This document shows, piece by piece, positions 58,820-64,000 of a stretch of 64,000 nucleotides of DNA. Origin of the DNA: Bugula neritina (lineage: Eukaryota > Bryozoa > Gymnolaemata > Cheilostomatida > Bugulidae); assembly GCA_964035545.1 (NCBI GenBank), contig OZ037769.1:7180429-7244428 (forward strand), written 5' to 3'. The translations under genes were made by a program, and so were the position numbers. The notes under the pieces are model-generated. The model made no database searches and was not told the DNA's origin. It worked only from the letters and a program-made list of their open reading frames with translations. The first letter of the stretch is position 1. Each line of letters opens with the position of its first letter.

Positions 58820-60150
58820 TTCAACCTAGGTGGTACTAGCATTTCGTTCAAGATCCTTTGGTGTCTCAGGACTCGCTGGCTCCGTGACAAGCGGTCTGAT
58901 ATCTCGCCAGTTTCTCCGAAAGAGGTTGTTGTTGAGCTGTACGGCATAGGCTCTGCTAGTCAATTGTTTGTTAATCTGTGCCTCCTGCCATTTTCTCCGG
59001 TGCTGCCTCCAGTCCCGAACCAAAACTGGTTGCCCTTCTTTCAGCACTGCCAAATCTCTTGCACCGTCATTAAATCTCTGCTGCAGTTTTTCGTTGCGGC
59101 TCTGCTTTGCCCACCAACCTTGATTGTCCTCTGTTTCTGGCTTGACTTGTGGTAGAACTGACCTGGTGGGCTTTCCAATTAGTTGTTGAATTGGGCTGGC
59201 CGTCAGGTCTTCTTTGGTGGTATTGAGATGTTCTAGCAAAGCAAGTTCGGGCTCTTCACATCTGCGGAGTATGCGTTTAATTATCTTCACAGCAGACTCT
59301 GCCTTTCCATTAGATTGAGGATGATATGGAGAGCGGGTGGTGTGTCTGAAATTCCATGATTGGATAAAAGTAGAAAACTGGTGTGAAGTAAACTGTGGTT
59401 CGTTGTCAGTGTGAACCTGTTTGAGTATTCCCAGTCTTCCAAAACAGCCCTTTATAGAGTTGATTACAGTCTCTGCTGTTTGGTTGTTCAGTTGGTCGTA
59501 TTCAAGGTAGTCAGTCGTATAGTCAACAATAGTAATGTAATGAGTGTGGTTATATTCAAACAAGTCGATTCCTACTTTTGTCCAGGGTTGTTGGGGAACT
59601 GTGTGGAGTAAAAGTGTTTTCTTCTGTTGCCGGGGAGCATCCATTTGACATTGTTGACAGCTAGCAATATTGTTTTTGATTTCCTTGGTGATGCCAAGCC
59701 AGAACACTGTGTGACGGGCACGTCTTAGTGTGGAGTTAATTCCATTATGGCCAGTGTGAAGTAGTTGGAGAAACTTTCTCTGGAGTGCCTTTGGAATAAT
59801 GGCTCTTAGCCCTTTGTAAACAATGCCATTGTCAATAGATAGTTCATCCTAAAAGTGTTTGTACCTATCATGAGTTGTGCAGTTGGAAATGTTCCAGTCA
59901 TGTTTGTCAGTGTTGTAAGTTCATTGTCCTGTGCAGTAGCAGTCCTGATGTTGTTAATCAAGTCGTCACAAACAGGAGCATCATCATTTTGAAAGTCAAT
60001 GGGGAAGATGTTTTCTGGTAGTTGTTGATAGTTGGGAGAGTCAAAGTATGAGTCTCTTGAGAGTGAGTCAGCCGTGATCTGTTCAGCACCCTTTTGCCAA
60101 GTTACCTTAATGTTAGGGTATCTTTGTAAGTGAAGAAGCATAGCCTGCAA
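58820..60150 (-). pseudogene. Gypsy pol remnant: RNase H end and integrase
   Basis: From 60150 the frame gives the end of RNase H (LQRYPNIKVTWQKGAEQIT, then ADSLSRD). A one-base shift near 59850 breaks the frame. The next frame continues to 58826 with the integrase: an HHCC finger ending CQQCQ, the core with all three acidic residues (VGIDLFEY, VHTDNEPQF, NGKAESAVK) and a C-terminal part with LVRDWRQHRRKW. No reverse transcriptase or protease is present, so it depends on other elements, if it moves at all. Confidence 0.88.
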
Positions 60151-60501
60151 TGGTATGTAGTTCAGTCAAAAATTTGTCAATAATTCTATTCCCTTGCTTA
60201 CAAGTCAGTAGTGAGTGAGTCTTAGCGACTAAATTTATTCTTGGCTTGCAGTAGTCATCAAATTGCGTCACAACTTTGTCGTAGTCAGTCTTGTCATCGT
60301 TGTCAGTGCAGTTAAAAGATTCGTTTATTTGGTTGCCTCGGCGCCCGATAGTTCTTAGTAGGTATGCAGTTTTCACTTTGCCTTCGGCTGTATCTTTCAA
60401 TGTGGCAGTTAAAAAAAGTTCAAAGTTACGTTTAAAATCTTCCACTCCTCAGGTAGATTCGGTCCATCTGCTAATGGTTTCGGCGCTAGTAATTGCTCCA
60501 T
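60113..60501 (-). pseudogene. Gypsy gag remnant fused to RNase H sequence
   Basis: The likely start ATG is at 60501 (MEQLLAPKPLADGPNL). The frame shifts near 60445 and then reads FELFLTATLKDTAEGKVKTA and FDDYCKPRINLVAKTHSLLT, typical of gypsy gag, as far as ELHTIAGYA. Right after this the sequence jumps to the RNase H region, so the rest of gag, protease and reverse transcriptase were deleted in one event. Confidence 0.8.
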
Positions 60502-60545
60502 ATTGTCTCAGTGTAATAATAATAATAATTAAACTCGGGGCACCA

Positions 60546-60769
60546 TGTTTTGTGTTATTGTTTCAGCTATTGTGAAAGAGAGAGAACGTGCTCAAGTTAG
60601 TTGATTAACGGAAGAGGCTGAAGCCGTGATTTATTACCAAAATATATAATACAAGATAGTACTAAAATTATTGCAAGATAAGTGAGACAATTGATTATTA
60701 TGATTATGCACAAAAATAGTAAATTAATAAAATAACATTACAAATAAATGTTTACATGAATACCGAACA
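60546..60769 (-). repeat. 5' LTR of the gypsy element
   Basis: This is the upstream LTR in element orientation (minus strand), followed directly by the primer-binding site at about 60534-60545. Confidence 0.92.
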
Positions 60770-61258
60770 AGTATAGGTATTAGTGATACTGATACTCATA
60801 ATAAAAGTCATAGAATTGCAATTAGTGTTAGTATTGATGATTATAAAGCCCAAAGTCAATTATTGAGTCAATATCATATAATTCTATGAACTATTACCAT
60901 GTCATACTGTTATTAATAGTAATTCTAAGTACTACATAGAGTCAGTATTATTATGACTGTATTATTATGAGTATCAGTATGCCTCTGGCCATTGGCATAA
61001 CTCAATATGATTCTAACATTACTATTACTATTGGTATAAAATTATCTATTAGCAATATAAAGACAGCTTACACTTACAGTTACTACTAGTACTTATAACT
61101 TAGTAACACTATCACTATGACTAACAGTAACATTAACTGTTTGTTAAAGTGCTAATTACTGAGTTACTCAGTTAATGACGAAGTAGTGATACTCATACTG
61201 TAACTATGTCTATAGCTCTCTTCGAATTTCATAACCCTTGGTTTGTAGCTCTGTCTTA
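60770..61258. other. Spacer with short TACTGATA-type repeats
   Basis: AT-rich sequence with many ACTGATACTCAT-like words, continuous in style with 58150-58440 on the other side of the gypsy insertion. No gene is visible. Confidence 0.5.
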
Positions 61259-62350
61259 CAGTGCTGTGAAAAGTTTAAGGACGCCTCATTGTTTTTCATA
61301 ATTGCAATGTTCCAAGCTAATTTTGCGACATAACAAAAGCATTTCCATAGGCATGGTGCCTATCAAAATGATCCTTAGGATCTCCTTATCTCATTTATAT
61401 AAATTATTTGTGTCTCTTTTTACCTCCTCCAAAAATTTGGGTAAAGCAATGAGCTACTATGCATATATGGGAATTATTCGATGCTCTCACAATTTGTGTG
61501 TACTGTATGACATCAGAATATTTTATTTGAAATATAGAAAAATATTACATGTGATTTGTTATACACCTTATAGCAGCATTGCAACACACAGTACTTTAAA
61601 TTTTAGCATCAATATTTTGTTGGCCAGCCTTTATTCTTAATCACAAGTCGGCTGGATGAGGCATTGACTCATACAACTTCTCCAACTCGTCTTCAGTCAC
61701 GACATGATGCCATGCATGAATTACAGACTCTATGAGTGTCACCTTAGTTGTTGGCTTCTTTGAAGAGACTATTTTAGCCATTTTTTGGCAATAAATTTTC
61801 TATTGAGTTCAAATCGGGCTTTGTGCTGGCCAGTTAAGCGTTGAGACCCTCTGCAATTTCATCCACTCTTCAATAGTCTTTACCCAATGGCATGGTGCAT
61901 TGTCATCTTGAAATATGTAAACTTCATTTAAAAAAAAGTTTAGCATTAAATGTCTATATATTTTTGGGAATTTATCATTCCAAAGCAAATACTGAGTTGA
62001 TCTACAGCCTACACCTTTTTATGTTATACAACCCCAGAACATAACACTGATAGGGTGCTTAATTGTTGAAAGTATACATTGGGGGCTACATTGCTCATAC
62101 TGGTATCTTTTACCAAAACAGTTTCCAGCATGATTGTTCACATTAGATGTGGATTCATCTGAAAAAGTTAGTCATTTCCAATCATTCACTGTCCAACTAG
62201 CATGCTCCCTAGCCCATCGTAACCAGTTTTTTTGCTGCTTTTCGGTTAGTAGAGGCTTCCTTCTTGCTTTGCAGCCACGTAGACCATGGCTCAGCAGTCT
62301 TCGCCTTATCAGGGATGTCGAAGCTGTTGTTCTGGTTGATTCTGACCATT
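61259..62350. mobile_element. Second Tc1-like copy, cut by a LINE
   Basis: It starts after TA with CAGTGCTGTGAAAAGTTTAA and follows the copy at 35168 closely, including the minus-strand transposase region, until about 62350. There the (GTCTT)n tail of a LINE begins. It lacks the 3.2-kb nested element and so shows the empty site (ATTTGAAATATAGAAA). Its transposase keeps the third catalytic Glu (SIENL) but has many indels. Confidence 0.88.
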
Positions 62351-64000
62351 CTTTTGTCTTGTCTTGTCTTGTCTTGTCTTGTCTTGATTTAGTTCCAAGA
62401 CCCCAAATAGGGGAAAGGTGGAACTATCGGATGTTCAGGTCTTTTTTTATTAGTCTGCTAGTGTTTCTCCCGTGCGTAGTTCACGGGCTGTTCTAATGAG
62501 GAAGCTATGCAGGAAATTATTAGTATTACATGATATTGAATTAAAAGAGTTACTGTCCCCAATATTGGTATTACGGAGAGATTTCATGGAGTTAAGAGTG
62601 TTAATTAGGTTAGGGAAGAATGCTTCATGCTGCAACACTTTGAGGAATAGCGTGAACCTGTGTTCTTGTCTAGATTTATTTAAAGCCTTTAAGTTTAACT
62701 CCGCCTTGGATTCGGTCACTGAGACATCCCAGCCTTTTAAGTTTTTTACAAAACGTACTGCCTTGTTTTGAACTTTCTCTAGATTGTTGCTTAGCATGAG
62801 ATGTGCAGGATCCCAAATTTCGCAGGCATACTCTAGAAGCGGTCTACACAGGGTAGTGTATGCTATGAGCTTAACTTTAACTGGAGCATCATAGAGTACA
62901 TTTTTGATTAATCCTAAAATATGCATTGCTTTATTGACTACTGAGTTTATGTGATAATCCCACTTTAGATCATGTACCAAATAGATTCCTAGGTATTTTA
63001 CACAGCTACTTTGTACTAATTGTTCGTTGCTCAAATAATAAGTGTGCGTTATAGGTTTAGGGCTTTTATCAAACACAATGATGTTGCTTTTTGTTGCATT
63101 GAATTTCATGGAGTTTTTAATACTCCAGTTGTGTAGAGCGTTAAGGTCATTTTGCAAATTTTCCTTGTCTTCGTCTTTAGATATATGCGTATATAGTATA
63201 GTGTCATCCGCGAAGAGCCTTACAGTGCAGTATTTTACACATTTAGTGATGTCATTAATGAAAAGTGTGAAAAGTGCAGGCCCTAAAACGCTACCTTGAG
63301 GGACACCTGAAGTAACAGCTACAGCATCAGATTTGTGGCCTTTAATCACCACTCTCTGAAAACGACTGGTTAGAAACGAGGATATCCATTTTACTAAAAG
63401 AGGATTTACTTTGTACTCAATAAGTTTCTGAATCAACAGATGATGGGGAACTAAATCAAAGGCCTTAGAGAAATCTAGCACTGCCGTATGTGTAGCCATT
63501 CCATTGTCCATATTACTCAATATGTCATGTGTTAGGCAGGCCAATTGAGTTGTGCAAGACAGGTGACTTCTAAAACCATGCTGGTTTATGGACAGGATCT
63601 CATTCAATTTGTTTTGCATAAGGTGAAGTATAATGTGCTCCATCATTTTACAGACTATTGATGTTAAGGATATTGGTCTATAGTTAGAGGGCAACTCACG
63701 ATTTCCTTGTTTGAATATTGGTGTGACATGAGCCAGCTTCCACTCTGATGGAAGTGTACCTGTTGTTAATGTATAGTTGTAGATGGAAGCTAATAGGGAA
63801 GAAATAATTTCAGGGGAGAGCAGTAGCTTTTGTTTGCTAGTAGAGTCTGGCCCTGAAGCTTTACCATTTTTGAGAGACTTAATCAATTTTAACACACCTT
63901 CAGAAGTTACTAATATGTTATCTGCATCAGTTGGAGCCGGAGCTTCTGGGAGCACACATGCTGGTGTAAAAACACTGTGAAAATACAAGTTCAAAGTATT
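62340..64000 (-). mobile_element. Jockey-superfamily LINE, 3' part, running off the window
   Basis: A non-LTR retrotransposon on the minus strand, with its 3' end at about 62345 formed by ACAAG repeats (GTCTT on the plus strand). Its 5' part lies beyond 64000. It is inserted in the Tc1-like copy, so it is the younger of the two. Confidence 0.88.
62450..63994 (-). CDS. LINE reverse transcriptase, open to the window edge
   Basis: An uninterrupted frame of 514 codons encodes the reverse transcriptase of a CR1/L2/jockey-like LINE, which copies element RNA at a nicked target. It starts inside the protein at the window edge. Blocks, with residue counts from 63994: PSNYRPISLTSIVCKMMEHI (about 105), LDFSKAFDLVPHHLLIQKL (about 170), GVPQGSVLGPALFTLFIND (about 230), the catalytic RLFADDTILY (about 262) and the thumb region YLGIYLVHDLKWDYHIN (about 335). 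It ends with LIRTARELRTGETLAD before the stop. No frameshift is seen, so this copy may be recent. It differs clearly from the LINE at 52-54 kb. Confidence 0.9.
   Translation of the reverse strand: MNLYFHSVFTPACVLPEAPAPTDADNILVTSEGVLKLIKSLKNGKASGPDSTSKQKLLLSPEIISSLLASIYNYTLTTGTLPSEWKLAHVTPIFKQGNRELPSNYRPISLTSIVCKMMEHIILHLMQNKLNEILSINQHGFRSHLSCTTQLACLTHDILSNMDNGMATHTAVLDFSKAFDLVPHHLLIQKLIEYKVNPLLVKWISSFLTSRFQRVVIKGHKSDAVAVTSGVPQGSVLGPALFTLFINDITKCVKYCTVRLFADDTILYTHISKDEDKENLQNDLNALHNWSIKNSMKFNATKSNIIVFDKSPKPITHTYYLSNEQLVQSSCVKYLGIYLVHDLKWDYHINSVVNKAMHILGLIKNVLYDAPVKVKLIAYTTLCRPLLEYACEIWDPAHLMLSNNLEKVQNKAVRFVKNLKGWDVSVTESKAELNLKALNKSRQEHRFTLFLKVLQHEAFFPNLINTLNSMKSLRNTNIGDSNSFNSISCNTNNFLHSFLIRTARELRTGETLAD

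Larger units (their letters stand above)
58453..60769 (-). mobile_element. Internally deleted Ty3/gypsy LTR retrotransposon
   Basis: Two LTRs of about 224-233 bases (58453-58685 and 60546-60769) bound the element, each with TG...CA ends, and the 5-base duplication AGTAT flanks it exactly (58448-58452, 60770-60774). It reads on the minus strand. Next to the right (5') LTR the minus strand has TGGTGCCCCGAG, a primer-binding site matching a tRNA ending CTCGGGGCACCA. The left LTR has an extra 10-base TGTTTTGTGT copy at its end. Only part of gag, the end of RNase H and the integrase remain. Confidence 0.93.

Noticed and set aside
62134-62496. Plus-strand open frame
   Set aside because: It is antisense to Tc1-like and LINE sequence and crosses the insertion junction.

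Overview
This window is animal nuclear DNA: AT-rich, with many-exon genes, GT-AG introns and a dense load of transposons and tandem repeats. The gene and repeat content fits an invertebrate. A lophotrochozoan (mollusc- or bryozoan-like) is my guess, and no sequence here proves it. All gene models were built by hand from reading frame, splice sites and remembered family sequences. For four genes every intron phase closes, which supports the exon lists.

Layout: 228-952 (+) holds the last two exons of a laccase-type multicopper oxidase. 2227-12741 (-) is a 16-exon gene (about 693 aa) that I do not recognise. 14139-15317 (-) is a broken succinate-semialdehyde-dehydrogenase-like pseudogene. 16456-19283 (+) is a complete 4-exon MFSD4-like sugar transporter. 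20639-44815 (-) is a complete 26-exon importin-4 gene (1101 aa). Head-to-head with it lies PSMD5, a 26S proteasome assembly chaperone (45484-49188, +, 9 exons, 547 aa). GDPGP1, a GDP-D-glucose phosphorylase, follows tail-to-tail (49975-56673, -, 10 exons, 343 aa). From 58.4 kb to the end the sequence is mostly transposons: a deleted gypsy element with intact LTRs, a Tc1-like copy, and a jockey-superfamily LINE inserted into that Tc1 copy. The genes are unrelated housekeeping genes and do not form a pathway.

The most unusual signal concerns introns of the importin-4 gene and of the unrecognised gene. Nearly every long intron there carries a minisatellite that starts at, or within a few tens of bases of, an exon edge. 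In several cases the repeat unit contains a copy of the splice site itself, sometimes with coding bases. Importin-4 exon 6 has a 44-bp array of copied acceptors on one side and a 26-bp array of copied donors on the other. Intron 24 is almost entirely about 55 copies of a 38-bp acceptor-bearing unit. Exon 10 ends in four tandem 22-bp donor copies. PSMD5, GDPGP1 and the transporter lack this.

Mobile elements are also informative. A Tc1-like element in importin-4 intron 6 is itself split by a 3.2-kb element with GTGACC ends and a 4-bp duplication; the second Tc1 copy at 61.3 kb shows the empty site. Several MITE families are present. One of them forms the sequence directly upstream of an importin-4 exon.
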